Positions 1-13,150 are shown, numbered from the stretch's first letter. The stretch is DNA of 64,000 nt from Spirodela intermedia (GCA_902729315.2 LR746272.1:8364327-8428326), one strand, 5' to 3'. Made by a program: numbers and translations. The notes: generated by a model not told the origin, from the sequence alone.

Positions 1-462
1 GTAAACTGCCTGAATGTTTTAGATTTGAAGGTATGAGCTAGACAGGAGTGATCAAAACTTGTACCCACCTCTTTAATTGTCCTGAGAAAGGGAAATGACT
101 TGAGAAAACTCAAAAAACAAGAATAAGAAAATCTGAATGGGAGATAAAACATGAGCATACATATTCACTTCTTACTGAGACTGTGTTAGAAAATTTATAC
201 CAAAGAGTCCCTAACTCTTCGCAGGCAATCTAAGCTTCATCATGAGGCTCTTCTTGAGCTTAATTCCACAGCATCATAACGTGGATCCCCTTTGTAAACA
301 TTATATTATGTACCCATTATTTGAGAAGGTTTTCAGACGTAGAAATGATATTAGAAAGCACACCCGTACATGCCTTATCAGCTCATCTAGGATCCAGGAA
401 ACCAGAAGGGGATGAGACCCTAAAAACTGAGCAAAATAACGAAACCATCCTCTCCCAAGGTC

Positions 463-1021
463 ATATGTGATTCTCCCTTCTTTGCCTTTCACCCAGGTCT
501 GCAGAGAGAGTAGTACCACCCCACGCAGGAGGAAAAGAAATGGGCAAACCAGTGATTGGAAAGAAGGAGCCTCCCCCATTCGCAATCACCCTACGAAACT
601 CAATTCCTTGGTGGGTCGCAACCGATGAGGGTGGCGCTACCAGCGGCCCCACAGGCATCCCTGTCGGAATGTCGTTGCAAGCATAACGAAGCAGCTCGGC
701 GTTTGCGGCGTCAAGCTCCTTCTGCAACCTCTGGACTTGCCTCTGGAGGACGGAGATTGCCCCAACGCATCCGTAGACTGGATCTTTGATGCGAGCCTCG
801 GCTTCGTAGGCAAGGGAGTTGACCGCATCTTCTCGCTGGTGGGGGAGGAGATCGTTGAGGATCTTGGTGACGTTGCTTGCTCCGAATATCTTATGGACGT
901 TAGAGAACTTCTGAGGCTCCTCTGGTGGGAAGTAGGGTGCGAAGATGCAGCCTGGCATGCATTTCCTCCTCAAGAACTTGCAGGCAGCGCAGGGAGAGTA
1001 GGAAGTGTTTGAAGATGCCAT
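463..1021 (-). CDS. LBD: LOB-domain (LBD) class I transcription factor, copy 1
   Basis: This is a plant-specific DNA-binding factor of the LOB/AS2 family, expected in the nucleus and usually involved in organ-boundary or lateral-organ development. The predicted protein has 186 residues; the stop codon occupies 461-463. The zinc-binding block C-x2-C-x6-C-x3-C is at C11, C14, C21 and C25. The GAS block follows (HKIFGASNV, residues 43-51). The leucine-zipper-like L-x6-L-x3-L-x6-L is at L92, L99, L103 and L110, which marks class I. I chose the ATG at 1021 because MASS...PCAACKFLRRKC matches how LOB proteins begin; an in-frame ATG 42 bases upstream would add 14 unusual hydrophobic residues. A second copy at 17584-18144 differs at about five bases in the frame. 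The closest family members I recall are LOB and LBD25; which one is orthologous I cannot tell. Confidence 0.93.
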
Positions 1022-1978
1022 CTCCAGCTGCACCAGGACAACAATACGAAGAGCAAATAACAAGAAAATAGACGAGAATCACAAAAACAGCCCACAGCTA
1101 AATTGTTCAGGTTCTGTTTTTTATTTTTGCCGGATAAACAGTGAGTAGCATCCACTCAGAGCTATGTGATCATATCGCTTAGGTTCGAGAAAACACTAGG
1201 GGAAAAGCTTGGTTTTTGTCACGAAGCGATGAAATGAACGGCTTACAGACAGGAGGGTTGAAGCCCATCATAATCTTAAACTGTGCTTGCTGGAGGGGAG
1301 AGTGGATGATTCATTGTGACTGTTGCATGAATTTTTCTCGATATTAATTGCCAAGGCTGCGAAAAGTTTTGTTCTGCCGGATGTAGTTTCCTTCCTACCT
1401 GATTCTCTTCCCGCAATAGTTTACCGAGCCCGGAATTCAAAATGACGGGGTATTCCGTCATGTAAGGAATAATTACTCTCCTGATGCAAAACCCTAGGCG
1501 AGAGAACCACACAGCGCACCGATCCCAAGCTCATCTCTCTCGCTCTTCTCAGAGATAAAATAAAAGTCAAACACAGAACACAACGAAGCATGATAAGGTG
1601 ATGGCACGCATGGATTACCTGACGTGATCTGGGGAGATTCGGTCAGAATAAAAGGTAAGTTGTATCCTTTCTTCTCGCTCGAGCTCTCATCGGAACGTTC
1701 TTGCGTTCTTTCAAGATCTCGAGGTTGTAACGTTTAATGAGTTCCCTTCTCCTACACTTCCTCTCCCCTCTCTTTCCTCCTCGCTCCGCCTCTCGTAAAT
1801 GTTCATCAGAGAGGAGAAGGGGTGCAGTAGGACAAATTTAAAGGGACAAGGAAAGCCAGGCCTGATTGAGAACAGTGAATTACGAAGCAACAGGAAGGCG
1901 AAAGGCCAGTCTTCTGAGAAGAATGTGGAAAAAGACAGCTGTAATTAATAGGAGGTACACAGAAAAGATGACTACGAC
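1022..1978. other. LBD copy 1 upstream region shared with copy 2
   Basis: This is noncoding DNA upstream of the LBD gene. It aligns base by base with about 18,145-19,013 in the second copy. Up to about 1,236 the two are nearly identical; beyond that they differ more (roughly 93-95% by eye) with small indels. The shared part ends abruptly near 1,978, just after a shared stretch ending in gtacacagaaaag. It probably holds the promoter and 5' leader of the LBD gene. I did not find a convincing TATA box. Confidence 0.6.
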
Positions 1979-3959
1979 ATTGCACCCGCTGGAAGACCGC
2001 TTCAATCGTCCATCTCTTGAAAGCAAGACTCGATGTGTTACTAAACACAATAAATGAAACAAAAGAGTATCTCGAAAATATCTGAGAATCTTTAGAGATA
2101 TTGATACCTGTAGAGTGGAGAAAATACACCAAGTCTGAAAATTCTGATCATGATGATCCTCGATGTTCAACAATCATTATCAGCACGAAAGCTTGGAATC
2201 ATGTTCATTACCTTCTACATCCATTTACCATATCAAATGCATTATCTAGTGTATATGTACAACCAAACATCTTTTAGGATTCATTTTTAGGACTTAAAAT
2301 TTAGATGGGTTGTTATGATTGATATAGCATTGACTTGATTGTTCAACATAGATTATGGCTCAATGTGTAAAAAAAATGTGGTACTATAAATTGATTTAAT
2401 TATAAAAAGAAACAAGCAACAATTTTGAATGTTAAAATTAATTGTATCTCATGAATAACTCACTTTAACAGAACATGTTGATATTCGAGAACCCATATGA
2501 TAAATGAAATGAAACTTTTGATATGAGCATTGGAGGATATCATTTTGACATACCATATTATTAATTGACCCTAAAACAATACTTAGGCAATGAACAAATT
2601 TGAAAAATTGAAATTTGATGACCCACACAATGGCATCTACAGGAGGTATTGAAAAGCAAGTAAAGGCACAGTAAAGAGATAAAAGTGTAATTAGTGACTA
2701 TAATTTCTCCATCCTCCTAGGAATGCAATGTGGCAACAATCAATTACTCTAGCAATAATTCATAGATTTGAAATAGTAAGTATCCAAGTCAACTACTCCA
2801 TGCTATGGGTATGAGTGATAAAAGATGAAATGTGGGGACAAAGAAAGTTTGTGTGCTATACACCATAGTGGGGGATTAAGTATGGTGGTAACTAAATTTA
2901 GGGAGATATCAACATGAAAGCCCCAAAAACATGAATGGAAATAATCTATTTACTAAGAAGTAAAAATCAACAACTTAGAAACTTCATGCCTAATAGCATT
3001 TTTGCAATTTGAAATGTGAAAGATGAGTTCAAAGGATGTTAGATTTGGATTGTTTATTTTTGCTTGTCTCTTATCCAAGATTACATGAGCACACAATGGT
3101 ACAATAGGTAAGGCTTGTTTATTCAATGTCAAATATCAACACTCGAAGTAGCAAAGTTTGTTTGCTTTCTTGTGCAAATTATGACACCTAAATATTATCT
3201 TAGTTGACATATTTAATCTCTCTATCTCCATATAAATATATTTATACGTAAACAGTAATGTGTTGGAAGAAACATCATTTTACCATGTGAATTTAAAATT
3301 AAATCACATAATAAAAAAATTACTTCTTGTTCAATGAAAATGCAGCAATGTACTATCATATTCATATATATTCAACCAATAGCATGTTGTTTGTTTTGCT
3401 CATTAAGACAATGTTCATATCTCCTCTTATCAAAATAAGAATCAAAGGTTGAGCAAGTGACCAAATTATCTTTGATCATGTGTAATGAAATTATTTAGAG
3501 GAAATTAAAAGTTCAAAAATATTACATGTGTTATAAATGACTTGATGGAGACTCAAAATAGAAGAACTTCTTGAGGACTTGATATAAAAAATAAGATAAT
3601 TAGAGGAGCACATACTTCCTATGTGGTAGTCGATCTGTATGCTACTTGACTAGATTTATTATCCTTTGTGGATGGTCTCCTCATTGTTCTAATTTGGCCA
3701 ATTTCAAATGTCCATTAAGTTTACATAACAAGGTCACCAGCGCATCTATCTAAAAATGAAAAATAAAAGTGAGATTGGTGATCATTCACAAGGATGTTGT
3801 TACTACCATTGTGAGCAACATGAAAGTTAAACATTTAAATTCAAATTCTTAGACATTGAAAGATAAATTTTTTAAGTTGTTTTTTAATAGCTTCTATTTT
3901 TGAGAGCTTAAAAGATATGTTGATTGATAAGAAAATGTAGTATTTTCATTAAGACTTTG

Positions 3960-4026
<67 letters not shown>

Positions 4027-7000
4027 TTCTCTATATGTATATATATGTATATATATATACACATTGTGCTATTCAACAATCAAGTAGCACATACTTTATT
4101 TATTGAAATATTTTATCCTCATGAGAATCAAAAACTAGTTATAACACAACTCACAAGATAAATATAAAGGAACTATAATATCATAAAAACAATCCACAAT
4201 TTCCATATGTCTCAAGTTGCCTCACCTAAATTATTTTACTTGAATTGGTATCTCAAAGTTTGACTGTATTTTTAGAATGAATTATTTCTTATCTTAATAA
4301 TTACTCTTCACAATATTTGTAAAAACTATCAATATTCATTGAATAATAGAGAATAAAAACACATTCAATTAAAATTAAGAAATCAAATTAATAGTCAATA
4401 AGGAAAAGAAACATATGTAATGACAATCACTAATGATAGAGTAAAATGTTGTGATTGATAGAATCAAGTACAAAGGAATACTTGAAAAGAAGAAATGTCG
4501 ATCAATTTCTTGTCAATATATCTTTTTACACACTATGCTAGTGAGGGCACTTGAGGGTAGGATAAGTGGAGACCTTTGTTTTGTACAATATTAATATGAT
4601 TTTATTATTTATTTATTATAAAATCTCTCATGAAATATAAAAAAGAATTAATTATAAGATCTCTCATTTACTTGTTATAGGGCTCATCATGCAATTACTA
4701 CAGTCATCATTAGAGTTCAATCAGTCTTATCCTCTATTTTCTACCATATATATCATTGTTTTCTCACTCAAATCAAGAGAATTATGCATGAACTAAGAAA
4801 ATGACTCTTCATAATGTGAAAAATTATCAACATCTCTCATTGAAACAGAATATTTGAGCACAAGTAATAGAAACTTCTTAGTGACTAAGAGAAAAATTAA
4901 AGACATTTTGTGGCCACCAATGTGAGTGAACTTAAAATTAGGGCTCGAGTTTTAAATATAAGAATAAGATTTCATGTTTTTTATGGATAGCAAAAAGAAG
5001 TATCATTTATATCAAAAGACTAGTAGTGGATTACCATCTAGATTTAAAGAATGTAAATAAAGCATGAGAGTCATATCTCTCATTTATTTACAAATTTAGA
5101 TCAACAACCCAATCTAATCTATATGTATGTCATTGCGTGGAGGTGACCTTGAATAAACAAAAGAAACATATTGATACTATTATATCTGTATCAAGAGAGT
5201 AAATATCATCCTTAAGTCATTGGTCACATGGATAATCTAGTCATTATTAGTTAGACAATCTTTACAAGTGGCCTTAGATGTCTAACATCTCACCCATGTA
5301 GCCAACCATTTTTTTCAAGTAATTTGAAGAATGTAAATAGAAGTACATGTGTAAAACTTTAACGCAATGTCTTATATTATGATTTGAGAATATAAAGGGG
5401 GAGAGGAGTATTAAGAGATTGAGTTCACTTAGTGACTCATGATACCTCCTCTATGCCACTGATGACTCTTCTTTATAGAGGAAAGAATGAAAGTTTCCCT
5501 TCCCTAATTGAACTAATGTGTTGTTACAATATTAATATGGTCATTATAAGAATATGTTATATTTATATACCAACCTATTATATTGCCTTGAATGTTGTCC
5601 TACACTATTGAACAATTAAGAAATCATTATGACTTCACTATCCTATTAGTATCATTTCACATTATCCTTCTGACTATTAAGATATGCTCATATTATACTT
5701 ACACACTAAGTTAGCGTGCCTACGCCAACTATCTTATGTGTTGTTCCTTGTGTGTGCTTACAACATGCCTATGATAATCTTGTGTTACACACTTTCATGC
5801 ACATTGCTCTATTATTGTGCTATTGTAGGCTCTACCTCAAGTCAATAGCTAAGTGGGGCCAATCAGTCACATTCCACACTTGATGAAGTCCTCTGCCCAT
5901 GTAGTGCACATTTGTGTGCCTTCTATGTGTCATTGAGCTAGCAACATATATGGTATTGACTCATGTGTGGTATGTCAAAGTAATAGTCCATCACACATGC
6001 ACACACTAATTCATGACATATGGACACACTCTAAGGTCCTTAAGCTAGAACTCAGTTTAGTGGTGTTAGTCATGACACCATCCCCTAGAATGTAAGATAT
6101 CTGAATTCTTTACATTGTCTTGAAGTACCTAACTTAGCTTTTTACTCAAAGTTATATTTTTTATTAACTCATTTCTTTTGAAAACACATGATTCCTTTTA
6201 GTTGTCAATATAATCTACAACAACAAAGAGAGCTACAATGATATTAAACATATATCATTTACCCTCACAAATGATAAAATAATACAAAGTAAATTCTCAT
6301 GATAGTGCAATAATAAGATTCTTTCCAAAATATATGTGACATAATTCAACTTGTAATAATTATAATTTCAACATGAAAACCTTATTTGATGACCAATTGA
6401 ATCATTATTGTTTTTTATTGCTCATATTCTTAAGAGATAGAATGAAGCAAATATAGATATTATGTATATGATCATTTCATTACTTATATGACAAATTATT
6501 GATAAATAATAACATCGATGACTACTTATATGATACTAATCACTAACAAGTTAATCATAATGACAAAATATTTTTGAAGATACCTCCATATGAACTTCAA
6601 ATGTAATCTCTTAACCCTAACCATGTATCTTCTACATATTATCTACCACATGTTACTTATTATTAAAAAAATTATTGAATTTTTTTATTGCATATCAACA
6701 AAAAAGTAAAACTAGGTCACTCAAGCCCTAACCACATGAAGGTTACATATGTATTATATCTAAGCTAACAAATAATAGTTCTTACTTCTTTTCAAGTGTC
6801 ACCATCATTAATCTATCAATGATCGTGGTCTTTGGAAGAATTAATTTAGTAAAACAAAAAGTGGACAACCCTCATGTATGTTATTCTTGAGGCCCTAGAC
6901 CTTTACTCTATATAATATTTTTTATTGATGACACTATGGATCTAACTCAATCACCATTCCTAACAAATGATGTATGCATAATCTTGTCTAACAAAAGAAA

Positions 7001-9780
7001 CCAATAAATTTTTCCTTTAGATATTTATATGTTGAAATTAATACAATATCTTAGAGTTTGTACATAAGTACAAGAAATCAAGTTTCAACATATTTGACGA
7101 AATATTCAAAAAATATAAAATACTAAAAAAAATTACAAGATTTGAACTCAAACTTAACAATGACAAGTCATAAGCCTCAACTAGAAAAACACATAGAAAG
7201 TCATTAAATATTAAGTCAAGTACAAGATACAAACTCAAAGCCTTAACGGTAACAAGTCAAAAGCTTCAACAAAGAAATACTTAAAAAATAGAAAGTAACA
7301 AAGGCAATGAAAAGTATTGAACTTAGAAACTAAATCATCATAAGTCAATAATCTCATTGAAGAAATATATGAAAATAAAAGTATCAAAATTTTTGACAAG
7401 ACTTAAACTCAAAATTTATATAATGACACATCAAAAGTGTATGCAAGAAAATATATTAAAAATCAAAAAAAGGAAGAGGTCATTACCACACATATTTTGA
7501 GGTGACATATCAACAACATACATAGAGATACTAACTAGTTGAATGAACTTAAATTCAACCTCAACAACAAATATGCATTTTGACAAAAAGTAAATCTCAT
7601 GTTCAAATTTTAAATAAAATAAATTGAAATGTCAGCTCCTGGTTTTTGGCGGCCCATATGGTTAGTTCAGCTATCACTACTTGAAGCCCCTACGGCCTTG
7701 TTCCATTAGCATTGAGATCAATCACCACACCATCTCTATCATACATACGACATTACACGACCCAAGAGTGCATGGTCAACAAACACACACCTACAACACT
7801 TACGTTCTACTTGCAGCCAATACGACCACAACCTAACTTGCACAATTAAGTTTATTTTGACTCAACCTCAACAATAAAGATGTTCATTGATTAGGTATAA
7901 ATCTCTAAACCAAGTTTCAATACAATAGATATCAGAATAGCAAGCTTTGAAGTAAAAAATAAAGATTATTGGCACCCATTCTAGGTAATATAAAGATTTT
8001 TGAATATGGGTGACAATTTTCTAAAACACGAAATGACTGGAGAGTGTTAGAGACTAAAAGAAGAAAATCTTCCAAAGAAGTACTGACAAACCAATGAAAC
8101 ATCTATACAATATCTATCTATGCTTTAACAAATATCATTATCCTTCTTCCATCAAGGTTCAACCATTGTAATTTCAATGAATGATTAAAATTTATATCAA
8201 TCTTTCATTCAACATTGGTAATTTAAAGTTGTATTCATTTCAAAGGTTGATGCTCTCCATCAGGTCCCAAGGTACTTGGGTGGTGAGTGAAGAGATATTT
8301 TGAATAAAATACTTTCTATCAAGAACTTAGTTTTGCTTGTGTAGGGTGTGGTCTTTGAAGAGATTGAACTAGTGTGGTTGGGTTACTCATCCTATTAAAA
8401 TCAGTATGTATTTCTAATAAGAAATAACAAACTTTTGTAAGAAGGATCCTCTAATATTAAAAGTAATCAAGTGAAGAACAAATTAATATAAAAAGTTTAT
8501 GTATCTTTGGTGATGAAGAGAGAATTGTGAGAGAACTTAAATTGAAAGAGAAAGAGACTTAAGAGAACACATAAGGAAAGTGAGAGTGATGAGAGAACTT
8601 ATGTCAACAGATCTACTAATAGATGGAAAATGAGTTTTTTAAATAACTCATAGAAACCCAATTCACCCCTTCCCTCTTATTTGGTGTATCATCTAGCCTT
8701 CATGGAACCTATAGAGGTGACAATGGTGAAAGAGAGTTAGTTTTGATCAATGCAAGATTTCAAGGGCCTAATTGATAGACCTATGTTTAAATAGAATGAT
8801 GTGAACTCTCTCTTCAATGGTCTAGGGTAAGACATTGTGATCTAATTACACAAGTTATTTTTTGTTTACCTTTTTGTGTTGGGTGAAATATACTTAATGC
8901 AGTTTTACTTATCCTTTACCAACTAATCCAAGTGATTTGTCAAGATAAAAAATAAATTATAGGTCAAAACTTTGTAGATCTACAATGACTAAAACGAAAT
9001 CATTGAATGTTGGGCTTTTATTAAAATATATTTTTTTGGCAAAGGTGATCAATATGATTTTTTCATTAATAAACTATGGTTAGCTATTTCAATTTCAAAA
9101 ACTTTGTCACCAAATTTATGAAGTGCACCTGGATGTTGGCTGTGCAAACAGTTCCAAGTTTTAGTAGATGTCATGAATCAATTAGGATACTATAACCCAA
9201 CTGATCCTCAATAAATACAATAATAAAAATAATATCTCAAATGTTGCATAAAGACTACACTTTGAATGTATGAAATAAAACTAATGCACAATCATAATAT
9301 ATATTGGAGGAAAAATATTGTATATTAATACTTTGGAAAACATTCTCCCTAAATAAATCTTAAAATCACATAGTTTGTCTGAACACTATAAGATAAAAGC
9401 AACATCATGTCAGAATTCTTTCAACTCAATTATAAAATAGCATTAACTTTTTACCTTTCTACCATATTTTCTCAATGACAGCCTTCTAATGATGGAGTAG
9501 CCATTAGAACATAAGTCATAGCCTCTGGGCATAAATCATCGAAAAGAGATTTCATTTTTACGTTTCAAAAATACATAGAAGATTAGGCATGCATGCAATA
9601 AGATGCGGTGCACAAAGTTCAAGGTTTTCATACTCCACGCAGCCTTGACTCACTTTGTAAGCCAGATTTGAGCATCATGGACAACTTTTAAGAGTTGGCA
9701 TAACTTACATTTTATGTTGCTTAAAAGCACGCCGAAATAATTCACGCTTAGTGATGTAGAAAAGTCATTTGTTCCTTTTC
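1979..9780. other. AT-rich intergenic DNA, copy 1 interval
   Basis: About 7.8 kb of AT-rich sequence without any coding region I can support. The longest open frames are below 100 codons and resemble no family. CpG looks rare while TG and CA are common, the pattern of old, methylated and decayed transposon DNA. Parts from about 4,600 to 9,780 align loosely with 20,500-23,320 in the second copy; for example 4,850-4,975 matches 20,670-20,790. The interval therefore belongs to the duplicated segment but has diverged far more than the genes. I could not recognise terminal repeats or a polyprotein motif. Confidence 0.55.
3964..4061. repeat. (TC)n microsatellite followed by an imperfect TA tract
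   Basis: An uninterrupted TC repeat of about 61 bases (3964-4024) is followed by a TA-rich tract with TG interruptions (4032-4061). It lies in AT-rich intergenic DNA, far from any gene. Confidence 0.95.
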
Positions 9781-9993
9781 TTTGTCATTGAGTCACAACA
9801 TCAGACCCTACGCGGAACTGTTCGTGTCGTACTGCCCACATGATATAAAGGCAATCGATAGTCTAACTCCAAGTGATGTGGCATGTTTGAAAAATATTCT
9901 ATGAAATAAGAATATTCAAGCCTCCTCCGTTTGTAACCAAAGAATTCAATGCTGGACTTCCTACCGTGAAAATGCCAGCGACCCCTCGGTCTT

Positions 9994-11338
9994 CTAAGTC
10001 TCACCATCAGCAATTCAGCCAAGGCCAGGAAACTTTTCGGCGGCAGACTCGCCTATCCCACCTCTCAAGTTTCCGACCACGGCCCAGTTTCCTTTCGCAG
10101 CGTGCGTGTTCGACAGTATGGCTCTGTAAGCGAAATTCTCCGGCTGGATCAAAAAAGCTCCCTGGCCATCGTCTCCGCCAGCTCCTAATCTCCATGAACG
10201 TTGCAACACCACAGCAGGGCCCCCCACGCGCCCGCTTCCGGCGTCGTCATGGTCTTTATCAGCTCATACGCCGCCTTCAGCTCGCCCGCCATCCCAAGAA
10301 TCTTGACCATGTAGACATAATGCTCCGTCCTCGCCGCTACCCCGAACTCCTCTGTCATTCTCACAAACAGAGCCTTCGCAGCTATCGCAAACTCTGCGTG
10401 GGAACTGCAGGCACAAAGCAATGCAGAGAAGGTCGCCTCGTCGGGCTTGAGCCCCTCGGACAACATCTCCTCAAAGATTTCCATGGTCTCGGCTCCACGC
10501 CCGTAGGAACCCAGCCCTGATATCATGATGTTAAAAGCAGTGATGTTCTTCTCAGGCATCGTCAGGAAGATTCGAGACCCGGGCTGGGTAAACACACAGT
10601 TCAGATACATGTTCAAAATCGCACACACGACTGATACATCCAATTCGATGCCCAGTCGGTATACGTAGCAGTGGATCGCCTTGCCGGGCCGGATGGCCGT
10701 GAGGAAGCCGCAAGCAGATAGCACGCTGGCGACCAAGACGGCATATTGCTTCTATCGCACAGAAGCGGTCATTTCAGAGAACACCCTGATGGACAGCGTG
10801 TACTCACCCGCAGACAACTGGGGAAATCCGGCTGCTGCCGCAAACCGTCGAACATCTGCCAAATCGAGGTCACTCATCCGCATCCCCAGTACATACTAAT
10901 AAGCGCGATCCTCACGTGGGCGTCCAGATCAAACCCACCTTTCACACAAATCCCGTGACTTCCCCCGCCGATCTATATCAAAATGGGGTCCCGGAGACAG
11001 GAGAGAGCCCCACCATAGAGTACCCATCGGGAGCTTTGCCGTAGCTCCTCATTCTCCTGTGCAACTCAAGGCCTTCGAGTCAGTAGCCGCAGTGGGCATA
11101 TGCCCAAAGCATGTAGTTCCACAAGACCAGGTCTAGTTACTGCACCGCGCGGAACACACGGCTAGTCACGTCGACGGATCCGAGCTTGGCATATGCAGCG
11201 ATGAGGGAGCTGCAGGCGAGAGGGTCAGTCCCCAGTCCCGAGGAGATAAGCTTGCCGTGGGTGGACACCGCTCTTCTGGTGTGCGGCATTTGCGAACACG
11301 CACGGAGAATGCAGCCGAACGTGTCGCGGTCGGGGATA
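9994..11338 (-). pseudogene. PPR pseudogene, truncated copy of the gene at 24434-26110
   Basis: This stretch is collinear with the intact PPR gene at 24434-26110 from its stop codon (here cta at 9994-9996) up to about its codon 100; the first ~100 codons are absent. At least two nonsense changes break it. Where the intact copy reads CAG (Q in LRQKPDA), this copy has TAG at 10752-10754. Where the intact copy reads TTG (L in GDLEL), this copy has TAG at 10185-10187. Other substitutions and small indels occur on both sides. A 183-codon open stretch (10185-10736) survives, keeping residues such as TMPEKNITAFNIMISGLGS. At its upstream end it joins a fragment of a different gene (WD40) in the opposite orientation. 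Confidence 0.88.
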
Positions 11339-11374
11339 TTTTTCTACCTTCTTCTCCGGCCTCTCCGTAATCAT

Positions 11375-12064
11375 TCCATGTATGATAGCCGGTGCCTCCG
11401 CTATTTTAAGGGTCACAGTGAGAGGTGGGTGTGTTGCAACGAAATGATTTTACGCTATATGCTCATTTTCTAACACAAACCATTATCTTTGGTTGTAGAA
11501 TTGTTTCGCTTTGCATGTCTCCCGTTAATGACAGCTTTATGTCAGGATCTCTCGACCATAGTGTAAGAATATGGGATCTGCGTGTTAATGCTTGCCAGGT
11601 TAGACGCTGTGCTATCTACATATGTGCAATTCGTACAAAAGGCATTTTCACTACCAGAAATTCAACCAATTGAAACGCGGTTGCCTTTGTTCATGTTGTT
11701 TTTAATATTATTTTGTTCTCACAGTATTAGTTTGTGCAGGGACTTCTGCGCTTACGTGGTAGGCCTACTGTTGCATTTGATCAGCAGGGCCTTGTTTTTG
11801 CAGTAGCGATGGAAGGGGGTGCCATTAAGCTGTTTGACTCCCGTTCATATGACAAGGCTAGTACTTGATTCCAGATCGTTGTACTTATCTAATCATAGGT
11901 TTTCCTGATCATTTTGCATACTGCAGGGGCCATTTGATACCTTTTTTGTGGGTGGAGATACAGCCGAGGTCTGTGATATCAAATTTAGCAATGATGGCAA
12001 GTCCATGCTTTTGACAACAACGAACAATAACATCTATGTTCTTGATGCTTATGGAGGGGATAAG
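11375..12064 (+). pseudogene. Four-exon fragment of a WDR82/Swd2 (S2L/APRF1)-type WD40 gene
   Basis: Four pieces splice into one WD40 reading frame: about 11375-11424 (ends [12 protein letters not shown]), 11499-11598 ([17 protein letters not shown]...), 11740-11856 (GLLRLRGRPTVAFDQQG...) and 11927-12064 (GPFDTFFVGGDTAEVCDIKF...). The text matches plant homologues of yeast Swd2/human WDR82, a WD40 subunit of COMPASS-type histone H3K4 methyltransferase complexes. Only the middle of the protein is present. The N-terminal repeats are missing because the sequence joins the PPR pseudogene, and no C-terminal exon appears in the next kilobase. Frames are open and splice sites intact, except that the donor at 11857 is GC instead of GT. 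The third piece begins in phase with GGA. It looks like a recent partial copy of a gene elsewhere, and is unlikely to make a working protein. Confidence 0.85.
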
Positions 12065-13150
12065 GTTAGTCCCCTATCTCATTTCTGGAGTAACCTAATC
12101 TCATCGTCGGGAACTAATCCACTCACATCTGTATGCATTATGAAGCTACTATTGGGTTTTATAGCATATCAATGTCTTGATGTCAAAAATATGTAAATAA
12201 CAGGAGTTGCTCTTGGTGGGTACTTGACGGATTTTTTATGATGACTGTAGTTTGGGAGTGTGACTAGTGATCCTTCTCAATCAGATCCACATACCCTTGA
12301 TTTATAAGGGTGAAAGAATATGTTGATATTACCTTAACTAGAGGTTAGCATGGAGCCGGTAACTTTGAGCTATATCCTGACATCTTTAATGTTTATCTTC
12401 GTTTTATTTTCCAACGTGAGTGCTGGCACGAATATTGGCCCTTTGAGTGTATCGTTTCTTTGATGTTCGGCAAATATGCTCTGATGCATCTATAATCCTC
12501 ATACCAATAAATATGTGATATACCTTCATCCGCAGTTAGTACCCATCAACCTGGTGGTTTCATCCTATGAATGTATACCACAATCCCCCTTTCCATTCCA
12601 TGAACGACTTATTGTCTACTTGCGCCAGTGGCCACGTTGTTCTAACCAGCATGCACATCATCGCTTCCACTTGTGCAGCCCAGCAGATTCAGCATGGAAT
12701 CTTCTCCAAATTCGACGATCGAGGATATTTTTACTCAGACGGACAATACGTTCTTTCAGATCAGATCTTCTGAAATCTGCAGAGTGTTATGTCAATCGGA
12801 ATCCAAACATTTTTTTCATCGAAATAATCGAAGGGCATCCCAGGCATGCGTGGAATATCAACACGCGCGCTGTACTCCTTTCGATTCCCCCGTTCTTTCG
12901 CCACCCATTCGACTCAATATACGACAAAACGAATAATTACTCTTTGATGCTTTTTGTCGGGCAGATGGCGTGTTGGAACAGCTGTATCGATGTCGTCATC
13001 TGCCTAAAATTGGCTCCCGCCGGGCCATGTTCGCGGCGGCGTCTACCTCCCTCGCGCTGTGGATCCCCAACCCGCGTCGTAGAACTACGCATATCTATTT
13101 ATAACTCAGACAACCTTCGATGGAGACACCCCCCCATTCACCCCTTCTCA
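12065..13150. other. Intergenic, WD40 fragment to oleosin
   Basis: About 1.1 kb with no gene I can support. The left part continues as intron-like DNA after the last WD40 exon. The right part (12,515-13,150) has fairly open frames on the plus strand, but these have no recognisable domain and run into the antisense of the oleosin gene. No later WDR82 exon was found. Confidence 0.5.

Noticed and set aside
556-789. Open frame on the plus strand across the LBD gene
   Set aside because: It is the antisense of the conserved LOB coding sequence and is repeated in copy 2 only because the gene is.
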